46,446 nt of DNA from Nonomuraea aridisoli. Its GTDB lineage: Bacteria; Actinomycetota; Actinomycetes; Streptosporangiales; Streptosporangiaceae. The position numbers were made by a program, and so were the translations under genes. Positions 24,655 through 33,698 of the stretch are shown piece after piece. Position 1 is the first letter of the stretch; each line of letters starts with the position of its first letter. The stretch is taken from the NCBI RefSeq assembly GCF_003236395.1, contig NZ_POUD01000038.1, forward strand, positions 1 to 46,446, written 5' to 3'. The notes beneath the pieces are model-generated. The model was given only the letters and a program-made list of their open reading frames with translations. It was not told the origin of the DNA and searched no databases.

Positions 24655-24744
24655 ATGTTCCGCTCGTTCCCGGGCGCCCATCGCGCCCGCTTCTGCTTCT
24701 CGGAGGAAGCATGCGTTTCCGCACGGCCGTCAAGGACGACCTAG
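24655..24744 (+). CDS. Short upstream ORF, possible leader peptide
   Basis: AAGGAGG (24641-24647) lies seven bases before ATG 24655, a stronger ribosome-binding site than most genes here. The ORF codes for 29 residues beginning MFRSFPGAHRARFCFSEEA and ends at TAG 24742-24744. It overlaps the acetyltransferase start (24711) by 34 bases in another frame. It contains two cysteines and several arginines. It could couple or attenuate translation of the acetyltransferase, or be fortuitous. Confidence 0.4.
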   Translation: MFRSFPGAHRARFCFSEEACVSARPSRTT

Positions 24745-25655
24745 ACCGCCTGCTCGGCTGCGTCGTCGACGAATCGATCAGCTGGGCCCATCCCGGACGG
24801 TTGCTGTCGTACCTGGACAGCGGCAACTACCGCCTCGACCGCATCTGGCTCGCCGAGGACGAGCGCACCGGCGAGATCCTCGCCCGCGCCGTCTGGTGGG
24901 GCTTCCCGGACGGCGACCGCCCGCTCGCCCTGGACTGCCTCTACGTCCACCCGTCGGCCGCCGACCGCGTGGGCCTGGCCGCCGAGCTGCTGCGGCGGGC
25001 CCACGCCGGGTACGGCGAGGCGCCCGAGTACCACGTCTTCGTCATGAACGGCCGGCGCGACCACCCCGCGACCGGCGCGGCCGTGGCCTGGCGGTGGGAG
25101 GCCGCCGGGCGCGCCGGGCTGACCGAGGAGCTCGAACGCCTGCGCTACGCCTGGACGGCCGACGACGCGCCAGTCCCTGAGCCGTCGCGGCGGCTGGAGT
25201 TCCGCGGCGATGACGACGACGAGGCGTTCGTGGCGGCCTTCCGCCGGGTGGCGGTGGGGACGCTCGACTTCCACACCCGCCAGGCGCTGCGCACGACCGA
25301 CCCGGTGGAGCAGGCCCGGCAGGACGTGCGCGACTACCGTTCCATGCCGGGGGACCGGGCGTGGTGGCGGCTGGCGTACGACCGGGACGGGGAGCTGGCC
25401 GGCGTGGCCCTGCCGTCCGCCAACGACGCCGGGCCGGTCGTGGGCTACCTCGGGGTGGTGCCGGAACGTCGCGGCCATGGGTACGTCGACGACCTGCTCG
25501 GCGAGATCATCCGCTGCCACGCCGGGCGCGGGGTGCGGCGGATCGTGGCCGACACGGACGCGGGCAACGTGCCGATGGCGCGGGCCTTCGAACGCGCCGG
25601 ATACCGAAATTTCGCCATCCGTCTGGTCCTGTCGGCGAATCCCGTGAACGCGTGA
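24711..25655 (+). CDS. GNAT-family N-acetyltransferase, double domain
   Basis: A 314-residue protein with two GNAT-like halves. The C-terminal half is complete, with the acetyl-CoA loop GVVPERRGHGYVDDLLGEII near residue 250 and the ending ADTDAGNVPMARAFERAGYR. The N-terminal half (to about residue 150) is a degenerate GNAT with LDCLYVHPSAADRVGLAAELLRRAH. The ATG has GGAGGAAGC just upstream. The acceptor substrate is unknown. Translation may be linked to the short ORF that overlaps its start. Confidence 0.85.
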   Translation: MRFRTAVKDDLDRLLGCVVDESISWAHPGRLLSYLDSGNYRLDRIWLAEDERTGEILARAVWWGFPDGDRPLALDCLYVHPSAADRVGLAAELLRRAHAGYGEAPEYHVFVMNGRRDHPATGAAVAWRWEAAGRAGLTEELERLRYAWTADDAPVPEPSRRLEFRGDDDDEAFVAAFRRVAVGTLDFHTRQALRTTDPVEQARQDVRDYRSMPGDRAWWRLAYDRDGELAGVALPSANDAGPVVGYLGVVPERRGHGYVDDLLGEIIRCHAGRGVRRIVADTDAGNVPMARAFERAGYRNFAIRLVLSANPVNA

Positions 25656-25691
25656 TGCGCTTGGCCCGCCGTACCGGCGAAGGTGGGCCCC

Positions 25692-26450
25692 ATGTGGGAC
25701 ATCGACAAGCTCGACCTCGACGCCTATCTCGCCCGGATCGGTCACGGCGGGCCGCGCACCCCTGACGCGCGCACGTTGCGCGCCGTCCACCTGGCGCACG
25801 TGCGGGCCATCCCGTTCGAGAACCTCGACGTGATCCTCGGCCGGGAGATCCTCCTCGACCTGGGCGGCCTGCAGGACAAGCTCGTGACCGGCGGGCGCGG
25901 CGGCTACTGCCACGAGCACAACCTGCTGTTCGCCGCCGCGCTGGAACGGCTCGGCTTCACCGTGACCCGCCACCTGGCCCGCATCCGCCTCGGCCGCCGC
26001 CACCTGCCCCGCTCGCACGCCACGCTCACCGTTCAGGCGGAGGGCCGCACGTGGCTCGCGGACGTCGGGTTCGGCGGGGACGGGCTGGTCGCGCCCATGC
26101 CGTTCGAGGACGGCGCGACCCTGGAGTCGGGCCCGTGGCGGTGGCGGCTCGGCCGCGAGGACGACCATTGGGTCCTGCGCGCGGGCGAGACGGAGCTGTA
26201 CGCGTTCCGGCCCGACGAGCCGCACTTCCCGAGCGACTTCGAGGTGGCGAACTTCTACGTCTCCCGCAACCCCCACTCGCTGTTCACCCGCCACGTCCTC
26301 GCCCAGCGCACGACCGCCGGCGCCCGGATCCGCCTCCAGGACCACACCTTCACCACCGCCCCAGACCTGGCCGACTGGCTCACCACCGAACTCGCCCTGG
26401 ACCTCCCGCCCGACGACGTCGAAGCCCTCCTGCCCCACCTCGGGCGGTGA
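25692..26450 (+). CDS. Arylamine N-acetyltransferase
   Basis: A 252-residue acetyltransferase with the cysteine-protease-like triad C73 (RGGYCHEHN), H109 (RSHATL) and D124 (ADVGFGG), all intact. The family transfers acetyl or other acyl groups from CoA to arylamines and hydrazines, and homologues in rifamycin-type pathways close amide rings. No polyketide genes are in the window, so a detoxifying or general metabolic role is more likely. ATG 25692 is chosen over GTG 25683 because MWDIDKLDLDAYLARIG is the family N-terminus. It follows the GNAT gene by 36 bases. Confidence 0.93.
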   Translation: MWDIDKLDLDAYLARIGHGGPRTPDARTLRAVHLAHVRAIPFENLDVILGREILLDLGGLQDKLVTGGRGGYCHEHNLLFAAALERLGFTVTRHLARIRLGRRHLPRSHATLTVQAEGRTWLADVGFGGDGLVAPMPFEDGATLESGPWRWRLGREDDHWVLRAGETELYAFRPDEPHFPSDFEVANFYVSRNPHSLFTRHVLAQRTTAGARIRLQDHTFTTAPDLADWLTTELALDLPPDDVEALLPHLGR

Positions 26451-26490
26451 CCGCCCTCGATCGGCGTGGTGAGCGACACATGGCCGGTCG

Positions 26491-27456
26491 TCAGCCGAAG
26501 GCGAGCGCGCGGAACGCGTGACGGATGGTCATCAACGGCTGTCGATCCCGCGAGTGGTACAGCTTGTTCGTGAGCAGGACGGCCCATCGCGCCCGCTTGG
26601 GCGAGACCCACAGGCCGGTCCCGGTGAAGCCGTAATGGACGAAGACGTCGCCGCTGTCCCGGCTGGGATACCAGAACAGGCCGCGCCGGGGTGTGAGGTC
26701 GCCGGTGTGGATCTGGAGGGATTCCGTGATCCAGGCGTCCCCGTGACCGACCCCGGATGAGGGGCCGAGGAGGTGCCGCTGGAAGCGAGCCAGGTCGTCC
26801 AGGTGCGAGAAGACGCCGGAGACGCCGCACACGCCGCCGAGCAGGCGGGCGGAGAAGTCATGCACGACGCCCCGCAGGTGGGTGCCGAGGCCGGGGTCGA
26901 ACTCCGTCGGCGCGCACCGCGCCCGCTCGGAGGCCGGCAGCGGACCGAACCGGGTGCCCGTCATGCCCAGCGGCCGCCAGATCCGTTCGGTGGCGAGGCG
27001 GTCCAGCGGGACGGCGGTGAGGTACTCGGCGAGGAACCCCAGGATCAGGGCGGCGCGGTCGGTGTACTCGACGGCCTCGCCGGGCGGGCGGTGCAGGGCC
27101 TCACGCAGGACGCCGTCCCGGACGGCCCGCGGGTCCGTTCCGTAGAGGGCTTGGAGGTTGGCCCGCAGCGGTACGCCGGCGGTGTGGGTGAGCAGATGCC
27201 GGGCGGTGACCTGGCCGAGCGGATGCCCGGCGACCTCGGGCCAGAAGCCGGCCAGCGGATCGTCCAGCGCGAGCCGCCGCTCCTCCCACAGGTGGCCGAT
27301 GACGGCCCACACGGCGACGATCTTCGTCAGGCCGGCGAGGTCGAACAGCGTGTCGGGCCGCATCGCGGACCCGGGATCGGTGGGATCGGCCAGTCCGCAC
27401 GCCCCCCGATCGAGCATCCCTTCGGCGTCGCCGAACGCCCAGACGTGTCGGGCCAC
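26491..27456 (-). CDS. Beta-lactamase-family serine hydrolase homologue lacking the nucleophile
   Basis: A 321-residue protein of the class C beta-lactamase/esterase fold. The conserved motif normally read as FDLASLTK is FDLAGLTK here, so the nucleophile serine is glycine 42 (codon GGC) while lysine 45 remains. The second motif is Y-T-D (AVEYTDRAALIL) and the third is HYGFTGTG, both in good condition. The rest of the fold (ARHLLTHTAGVP, IWRPLGMTGTRFGP) is full length. GTG 27456 is the only in-frame start after an upstream TAA. It is either a non-catalytic binding protein or a recent inactive allele. Confidence 0.85.
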   Translation of the reverse strand: MARHVWAFGDAEGMLDRGACGLADPTDPGSAMRPDTLFDLAGLTKIVAVWAVIGHLWEERRLALDDPLAGFWPEVAGHPLGQVTARHLLTHTAGVPLRANLQALYGTDPRAVRDGVLREALHRPPGEAVEYTDRAALILGFLAEYLTAVPLDRLATERIWRPLGMTGTRFGPLPASERARCAPTEFDPGLGTHLRGVVHDFSARLLGGVCGVSGVFSHLDDLARFQRHLLGPSSGVGHGDAWITESLQIHTGDLTPRRGLFWYPSRDSGDVFVHYGFTGTGLWVSPKRARWAVLLTNKLYHSRDRQPLMTIRHAFRALAFG

Positions 27457-27524
27457 GTCGGCGCGGACTGTCGGAGGCGGTCGTTAGGGTCCGGGCCATG
27501 ATCGTTTGTTTAGGGCAGGCGCAC

Positions 27525-27542
27525 CGCGCCGCCGGCGGCGCG
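27525..27542. repeat. Perfect 18-base GC palindrome
   Basis: CGCGCCGCCGGCGGCGCG is its own reverse complement. It lies in the 106-base divergent region between the serine-hydrolase-like gene and the DUF6493-like gene, 20 bases upstream of ATG 27563. It could be an operator or could simply form a leader hairpin; such GC palindromes also arise by chance at this base composition. Confidence 0.4.
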
Positions 27543-27562
27543 CGGGCGAACGAGGTGGCCGC

Positions 27563-30199
27563 ATGAATCCCTGGCTGGAGGTTCTCGACCGCATCGAGGC
27601 GGGCGACGACGAGGACCTCGTGACGTTCCTGGACGGGCTGAGCGACCTCGGCCGGCGGGCGGTCGCCGTCCGGCTCCCCGGCCACCTGACCGAGGAGTTG
27701 CGCGGCGGCTTCGAGGCCCGGTGGGAGATCGAGGGCCTGGCGTCCGGCTACCGGCTGGCGGGGGCGGCCTGCCTCACCGGCGCCCAGCAGGTGGCGGCCT
27801 GGCTGAACCGCAGGGAGTTGCGCCGGCCGCGCGCACCTGAGCAGGACGCCGACCGCATCGTGTCCCTGCTGCGCCGCCGTCCCGTGGAGTGGCGCCGTGA
27901 CCTGGCCGCCCGGTTGGCGGAACGGCTGAGGCCGCCGGCCGGGCGCAGGTGGGAGCGCACGGAGGGCGTGCCTGGCTGGGATCTGGTCGCCGCGCTGGTG
28001 GCCGAGACGGGCATGGAGCCGCCGGACGGCGACGCCTTCGTCGCCGGGTGGGCCTGGCGGCTGGTCCTGCGGCGAGGCATGGGCGGCCGTGGCCTCGACG
28101 GTGATCCGCTGCTCGGGCCCTTGCTGCCGCGCCTGTTCGAGGCGCAGGACGTGGCCGAGCCGCTGGCACTGGACGGGCGCCGGAACTCCGGCGTTCTCGG
28201 TGAGCTGGCCGAGCTGGCCGCCGCGGGCCGGGGGCGGCGCCGGACGGTGATCGACGGTTGCGCGCGCCGGTTCCTGACCGGCGGCCCGGCCGAGCAGATC
28301 GCCCCCTTCGTCCGGCTGTGGCGGCTGCTGCGGCCGGAGCCGGAGGAGATCCCGGTCCTCGACTTCGTCCGCCTGCTGCCGGCGGCTGCCCCGCCGCTGG
28401 CGCAGCTCGCGCTGGAGGAGCTGCGTCGGGCCGAGAGCGCGGGGCTGCTGGACGACGAGCTGTTCGCCGAGGCCGTGGGGTCGCTGGCGTACCGTCCGGA
28501 GAAGAAGCTCGTCCAGTACGCCGTGCGGTGGCTGGCGGGGGCGCCCGCGCCGAGAGGCGGCGGCGCGGTGCCGGCGCTGGCCACCGTGTTCGACCTGGAC
28601 GTCCCGGCGCTGAGGGAACGCGCGGTGCGGCTCGCGGTCAAGCTGGCCCCGCACGCGGACGACGCCGGCCGGGAGGCGATCCGCGAGGCCGCCGCCCGGC
28701 TGCCCGCCGACCTGCGTGAGCGCGTGGCCAGCGCGTACGGCGCGATCGCCCCGGCGGAGCCGGAACGCCCGGTCGCAGCCGTCCTGCACGCGCCCGCGCC
28801 GCCCGCCCTCGCTCCGCCGTTCGCCTCGCCGGGCGAGCTGGTGGCGGAGCTGCGGGCGCGCTGGTCCGAGGAGCCGCAGCGGTGCGAGCGCGTCCTGGCC
28901 GGGCTGGTCGAGCTGACCCACCGCGACCGCGACGGCGTGGCGGCGGCGCTGCGGCCGTGGTGGGAGGAGACCCGGCCGCGGCCTGGCGAACCCGACCTCT
29001 ATCTGTTCGGCCGCCACCTGCACGATGACAGCGTCAACGGCCTGCTGATCCGCTGCGCGCTGGCGGTCGTGGCGCCCGAGCACAGCCGGCACGTGAGCAC
29101 GTCACTGGCCCGGATGAGCCCGTACCGCGTTTCCAGCGAGTGGCCGCCCCAGAGCCTCGTCCGGCGGCGCCTGGAGGAGGTGATCGAGCTCTTCGAACGC
29201 GGGGAGACGATTCCCGCGCTGCTCGCCACGCCGACCGCGCCCACCGGCCACGTCGACCCCGCGACCGTGGTGCGACGGATGGAGCGGCTGGGGGACACGG
29301 AGCCGCTCGCGGCCGACTTCCGGCAGGCGCTGCTGCGGCTGCCCCGGCGCATCGACCCCGACCTCCTCGTACGCGCGGAGAAGCTGCCCTCGCAGGCCGG
29401 CCGCGTGCTGGCCGCCTGGTTCCGCGACGGCGGGTGGCCGGACCCTGCCGTCGAGTGGGAGCCGCTCGAGGAGACGTCGGGCCATGCCTCTCGCGGCTGG
29501 GGCCGCCACCTGCGGCCCAGGGTCGTGCCGCCCGCGGGCCTGCCCGCCTGGCTGGAGGAGCTGTGGGTGGGCAGACCCCACAACGTCTATCTGTCCCACC
29601 GGAGCGACGCCCTGTGGTGGCCGGTGATCATGCCTTCGCACCGCGAGGTCGTGGCCGCCTCTCTCGTGCGCTGCCGTCCCTGGCCGGCCGACGCCTCCGG
29701 CGACTTCAGGATGGCGGCCCTGGCGGCCCTGGCCCACGGCGACGGGCCCGTGGGCGCCGCCACCGCGGTCGCGATCGCGGCCGGGCTGGGGAACCGCCGG
29801 GACGAGCAGCGGGCGGCGGCGGCCGACGCGGCGCTCACGCTCGCCGCACGCGGGCAGTTCCCGGCCACCGAGCTCGGGCAGGCGGTCGGGAAGCTGATCC
29901 GGCACGAACTCGTCATCCTCAAGCGCATCGCCGCCGGGCTCGGCGACCTGACGGCGGCCGGCGCCCACGCCGAGGTGTGGCGGACGCTCTCCGTCGCCCT
30001 CCCGCTCCTGCTGCCCCGCCCGGGGGAACGTCCGCGCGCCGGACTCGGCGAGCTGCTGGGGGTCGCCGCGCGGGCGGCCGTGCTCGCGGGCGCGGAAGGC
30101 GAGATCTCGGGGCTGGCGGAGATGGCCGCGCGCAAGGGGTCGAGCCTCGTGCTGCACGAGGCTCGACGCCTGTACGAGGCCATCTCCCCGCACGGGTGA
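27563..30199 (+). CDS. Large DUF6493-like helical-repeat protein
   Basis: An 878-residue soluble protein. The N-terminal AACLTGAQQVAAWLNRREL segment, following a helical VRLPGHLTEELRG region, resembles DUF6493-type proteins of streptomycetes. Most of the protein looks like HEAT-type alpha-helical repeats with many LR/AE pairs; a more specific stretch is HNVYLSHRSDALWWPVIMPSHREVVAASLVRC near residue 690. DUF6493 genes often sit with MoxR ATPase, VWA and SWIM zinc-finger genes, but none of these partners is here. ATG 27563 has GAGGTGG upstream. The function is unknown. Confidence 0.7.
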   Translation: MNPWLEVLDRIEAGDDEDLVTFLDGLSDLGRRAVAVRLPGHLTEELRGGFEARWEIEGLASGYRLAGAACLTGAQQVAAWLNRRELRRPRAPEQDADRIVSLLRRRPVEWRRDLAARLAERLRPPAGRRWERTEGVPGWDLVAALVAETGMEPPDGDAFVAGWAWRLVLRRGMGGRGLDGDPLLGPLLPRLFEAQDVAEPLALDGRRNSGVLGELAELAAAGRGRRRTVIDGCARRFLTGGPAEQIAPFVRLWRLLRPEPEEIPVLDFVRLLPAAAPPLAQLALEELRRAESAGLLDDELFAEAVGSLAYRPEKKLVQYAVRWLAGAPAPRGGGAVPALATVFDLDVPALRERAVRLAVKLAPHADDAGREAIREAAARLPADLRERVASAYGAIAPAEPERPVAAVLHAPAPPALAPPFASPGELVAELRARWSEEPQRCERVLAGLVELTHRDRDGVAAALRPWWEETRPRPGEPDLYLFGRHLHDDSVNGLLIRCALAVVAPEHSRHVSTSLARMSPYRVSSEWPPQSLVRRRLEEVIELFERGETIPALLATPTAPTGHVDPATVVRRMERLGDTEPLAADFRQALLRLPRRIDPDLLVRAEKLPSQAGRVLAAWFRDGGWPDPAVEWEPLEETSGHASRGWGRHLRPRVVPPAGLPAWLEELWVGRPHNVYLSHRSDALWWPVIMPSHREVVAASLVRCRPWPADASGDFRMAALAALAHGDGPVGAATAVAIAAGLGNRRDEQRAAAADAALTLAARGQFPATELGQAVGKLIRHELVILKRIAAGLGDLTAAGAHAEVWRTLSVALPLLLPRPGERPRAGLGELLGVAARAAVLAGAEGEISGLAEMAARKGSSLVLHEARRLYEAISPHG

Positions 30200-30226
30200 C
30201 CCGTCACCGGCGTGACCTCCGGGTCA
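30195..30226. terminator. Candidate convergent terminator
   Basis: Two adjacent inverted repeats lie between the stops of convergent genes: GGTGAC (30195-30200) with GTCACC (30203-30208), and TGACC (30213-30217) with GGTCA (30222-30226). The short loops and absence of a T-tract keep this tentative. Confidence 0.35.
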
Positions 30227-32947
30227 GTCCGGGTGGTCGTGGGTGAGGACGTGGCGGGTGAGCTCCACTCGGCTGTGCACGTCCAGTTTGGCGAAGGCGT
30301 GGCGGAGGTGGCTGTCGACCGTGTGCCGTGACAGGAACAGGGCCGTTGCCACCTCCCTGTTCGTCATGCCCTGCGCGACGAGCCGCACCACCCGCAACTC
30401 GGCCGGCGTCAACGCCGCCCACCCGCAGTCCCGTGGCGTACAGGTGTGAGCGCCCGCCGCCGTGGAGGCGGGCCCGGTCCCGCCGCCGCCCCGCCGGTCG
30501 TCGCCCGCACCCTCAGGCTGATCGCCGGAGGGGCTCCGGAAGATGCCGCACCGCCGATACACCTCGCGGGCCTCGGCGTGCCGGCCCGCCGCGTCCAGCG
30601 CCGCCGCCAGCCCGAGCGGGCGGGGCGCGTCACGATACAGCTCGATCGCCTCCTCCAGGCGCCCCTCGACGTGCGCGGCCGCGGCCGTCAAGGACCTGAC
30701 GCCGGGATTGCGCCGTGCGAGGTCCCGGACGAACTCCCGCACGCCCGGCAGCGCGCGGAGCCGCGCCGCCTCCCACGGCTCCTGCACGACCAGGTACGCC
30801 AGCGCCCCCGCCCGCTCGTGCCGAGCGGGCCTCCCACCCTGGCTGAACGGGTCGGCCGGGGGGAGCGTGCGGTCGGGAGGGGCGGCGGCCAGGAGGAGGC
30901 GGCGCCAGTGGAGTTCGGCGGCCACCAGGCCGGGGGTGTCGCCGCACAGGTCGCGGGCGCGGTCCACGTGCGCGCGGGCCGCCTCCAGGTCGCCGCGCAG
31001 GAGCGCGACCTGGCCGAGCACCCCGAGCAGGACCGGGGTGAGGGCGGAGGCGGAGAGGCGGTGGACCACGCGCAGGCCGGTCTCCGCTTCCGCCGCCGCC
31101 TCGTCCACCCGCCCCGCCGCCAGCAGCAGGCCGGCCCTGAAGCGGTGGAGCAGAGGGGACGACCACGCCGTGCCGAGACGTCCGGACTCCCGTTCGACCA
31201 CCGCGTACGTCTCCTCCGCCTCCTCGAACCGGTCCAGGGCCGTCAGCGCGGCGCCCAGCCACAGGCGGGGATGACGGTGTGCCGCCTCGCCCCCGGCCGC
31301 GTCCGCCAGCGCCACTGCCCGTTCGGCGTGCCGCAGCGCGTCCTCGGCGCCGCCGCGGAACAGCGCCACCGCTGAACGCGCCTCCAACGCCACCACCTGC
31401 GCGAACGCCTCGCCTGACGCCACCGCCGCGGCGGCTGCCTGGTCGGCCGCGTCGATCTCGCCCGCCATCATGAGCGCGTGCGCGCGTACGGCCAGCAGTC
31501 TCGCCCGCTCCCGCGCCGGCACCCCGGGCAGGGCGAGCGCCCGGGCGGTGCGCCGGATGACGCCGCGGTCGTCACCGGTGTGCTTGAGCGCTTCGGCCAG
31601 CCCGAGCGCCACCCCTGCCGCCTCGGCCGGCCCCAGGCTGACGTCACGGGCGTCAGCCACCTCACGAGCCTCGGCGAGCCGCCCCGCCGACGCCAGCAGC
31701 CGCACCACCCTCGCCGCGAGCCCTTGGCGCTCATGTGCGGCGGGCGTGCCCGGGGCGGCGGGGGCCGCCAGTTCCAGGGCGCGCAGCATGAGGTCGGCGG
31801 CGGCCGAGGGCGCGACGTCGGTCATGTCCTCGGCGGCGGCCCGCAGCTCCCGGATCGCCGCCACGTCGCCCGCCCGCGCCCCGTGACGCAGGTGCTCGGC
31901 CTGCTCGGCCGCCGGTCGGCCCTCGCGCCGCAGCACGGCGGACGCCTCGCGGTGCAGCGCCGCCCGGACCGCCGCCGGCAGGCCGTCGTAAACCGCCTCG
32001 CGGATGAGGTCGTGCCGGAACGTCAGCCGGTCGCCGGTCCCGGCCAGCGCGCCGGCCCGTACCGCCGCCTCGACGTGACCGAGCAGGGCGCCCGGCGGCG
32101 CGCCGAGCAGGCCCGCGGCCTCGTGCACGGTGAACGGCCGCCGCAGCACCGCGCCCGCCTCCAGCAGCCGCCGCGCCTCGGCGGGCAGGTCGCGCAGACG
32201 CCGTTCGACGGCGGCGCCGAACCCGGCGGGCAACTCGGATCCCTCGGCCTCGGCCACGCCGCCGGTCACGGAGATCCGGCCCTGCGCGCGCAACCCGTTC
32301 AGCACCTCCTCCAGCAGGAACGGGTTGCCGCCACCGGCCCGCGCGAGCTCCAGCACCGACGGGCCCGGCTCGGCACCGAGCAGCAGCGCGCAGAACTGGG
32401 CCGCCTCGCCGGGATCGAGCGGCGGCAGCGTCACCCGTCGCGCGCCCCCGGAGACGAGAGCGTCCATCGCCGCCCGCGCGGGGAACGGCCGCTGCCCCAG
32501 CAGCCACACCACAGGGGACCCGGCGAGTTCCGGGACGAGATGCCGTAACGCCAGGCAGGTCAGCTCGTCGGCCCACTGCGCGTCGTCCAGCACGACCGCC
32601 ACCGGCCGGGTCAGGGCGGCCCGCCCGATCACCGCCCCGGCCCGCTCGACGGCCGCGAACCCGTCGGCCCCGCCACCGCCGCGTACACTCACGGGCCCGT
32701 CATCCCGTCCACCGGCGTCGAGCCGGGCGAGGGCGCGGAGGAGGGTGGAGAGGGGGGCGACGCGGTCGAGCTCGGTGGCGCGTCCGTACGCGACCGTCAT
32801 GCCGCGCGCACGCGCGAGCCCCGCCGCCTCCTCCAGCAGGCGGCTCTTGCCGATCCCGGCCGGCCCCTCGGCGACCAGGGCGCCGGAGCCGGCCGCCAGC
32901 ACCTCGGCGACCGCGTTCAGCGCGTCGCGCCTGCCCACCAGGTCCAC
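30224..32947 (-). CDS. LuxR-family transcriptional regulator of the large ATP-binding (LAL) type
   Basis: A 907-residue STAND-type regulator. The N-terminal ATPase has Walker A GPAGIGKS at residues 28-35 and Walker B VAVVLDDAQWAD near 120. A long helical TPR-like region occupies about 380-820. The LuxR helix-turn-helix is at the extreme C-terminus (LTPAELRVVRLVAQGMTNREVATALFLSRHTVDSHLRHAFAKL). LAL proteins such as MalT activate transcription on ligand binding; pathway-specific ones are common in actinomycetes. GTG 32947 is one base after the stop of the nucleotidyltransferase gene, so the three genes form one coupled operon. Confidence 0.92.
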   Translation of the reverse strand: MDLVGRRDALNAVAEVLAAGSGALVAEGPAGIGKSRLLEEAAGLARARGMTVAYGRATELDRVAPLSTLLRALARLDAGGRDDGPVSVRGGGGADGFAAVERAGAVIGRAALTRPVAVVLDDAQWADELTCLALRHLVPELAGSPVVWLLGQRPFPARAAMDALVSGGARRVTLPPLDPGEAAQFCALLLGAEPGPSVLELARAGGGNPFLLEEVLNGLRAQGRISVTGGVAEAEGSELPAGFGAAVERRLRDLPAEARRLLEAGAVLRRPFTVHEAAGLLGAPPGALLGHVEAAVRAGALAGTGDRLTFRHDLIREAVYDGLPAAVRAALHREASAVLRREGRPAAEQAEHLRHGARAGDVAAIRELRAAAEDMTDVAPSAAADLMLRALELAAPAAPGTPAAHERQGLAARVVRLLASAGRLAEAREVADARDVSLGPAEAAGVALGLAEALKHTGDDRGVIRRTARALALPGVPARERARLLAVRAHALMMAGEIDAADQAAAAAVASGEAFAQVVALEARSAVALFRGGAEDALRHAERAVALADAAGGEAAHRHPRLWLGAALTALDRFEEAEETYAVVERESGRLGTAWSSPLLHRFRAGLLLAAGRVDEAAAEAETGLRVVHRLSASALTPVLLGVLGQVALLRGDLEAARAHVDRARDLCGDTPGLVAAELHWRRLLLAAAPPDRTLPPADPFSQGGRPARHERAGALAYLVVQEPWEAARLRALPGVREFVRDLARRNPGVRSLTAAAAHVEGRLEEAIELYRDAPRPLGLAAALDAAGRHAEAREVYRRCGIFRSPSGDQPEGAGDDRRGGGGTGPASTAAGAHTCTPRDCGWAALTPAELRVVRLVAQGMTNREVATALFLSRHTVDSHLRHAFAKLDVHSRVELTRHVLTHDHPD

Positions 32948-32948
32948 G

Positions 32949-33698
32949 TCAGCGATTCTGCCCGCCGGAGAGCCGGGCGCGGACGACGACGTCGTGCAGG
33001 GCGTCCCCGGCCGTGGCCCGCTCGGGCAGCCGCGACGCCTCCCGCGCCTCCTCCAGCGCGGCCGTCATCCGCGCCATGTCCGCCTCCGGGTCCAGCCCGG
33101 CGGGCGCGGCGACGTGCTCGGCCGCCCGCTTCGTCGCCACCAGGTCCGGCAGGTACGCGGGCCCGTACGCGTACAGGCGGGTCAGGTCGGCCTCCAGCTC
33201 GCCGGTGCGCATCAGGTGGATGCCCGTGGCGAGCACGCGGAAGGTGTACAGCAGCGGTTTCAGCTCGCCGCTCGTGCCGAACAGCCGCCACTGCGTGCGC
33301 GCGAACCCGAGGTAGTGGTGGGCGTGATGCCGGGTCACGCACCCCGGGGCCAGCGCGACGAGCTCCTCGTGCACCGGCGACGACGCCACCACCAGCGGCG
33401 ACAGCAGCTGCTCCAGCACGTAGCCGTTGCGCCCCAGCAGCAGCCGGCAGAACTTGGCCACGTCATGGGTGACGAGGTCCACCTCCACGCCGTCGCGCGT
33501 CCACGTGCGGTCGAGCGTCGCGGGGCCGTCGCGCAGCCCCGCGACCTCCGCGACCGGCAGCACGTGCGCTCCGCGCAGGTCCACGTCGGAGTCGGCCGAG
33601 GGGAACCCGTACAGGTGGGCCCCGCTCACCGTCGCGAAGACCGACGGGTACGGCTGCCCGCCCGGGATCTCCGCCAGCCAGCCGGGCAACGCCGTCAC
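32949..33698 (-). CDS. RlaP-type nucleotidyltransferase, first of a pair
   Basis: A 249-residue polymerase-beta-fold nucleotidyltransferase. The N-terminal VSGAHLYGFPSADSDVDLRG holds the SDxD metal-binding aspartates, with VEVDLVTHDVAKFCRLLL as the third catalytic segment. It resembles the RNA repair pathway DNA polymerase beta family (RlaP). The C-terminal half is helical (THRHHAHHYLGFARTQW-like region, then LKPLLYTFRVLATGIHLMRTGELEADL). GTG 33698 is preceded by GAGGAG and overlaps the stop of the upstream paralogue (GTGA). The substrate, RNA end or small molecule, is unknown. Confidence 0.8.
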   Translation of the reverse strand: MTALPGWLAEIPGGQPYPSVFATVSGAHLYGFPSADSDVDLRGAHVLPVAEVAGLRDGPATLDRTWTRDGVEVDLVTHDVAKFCRLLLGRNGYVLEQLLSPLVVASSPVHEELVALAPGCVTRHHAHHYLGFARTQWRLFGTSGELKPLLYTFRVLATGIHLMRTGELEADLTRLYAYGPAYLPDLVATKRAAEHVAAPAGLDPEADMARMTAALEEAREASRLPERATAGDALHDVVVRARLSGGQNR

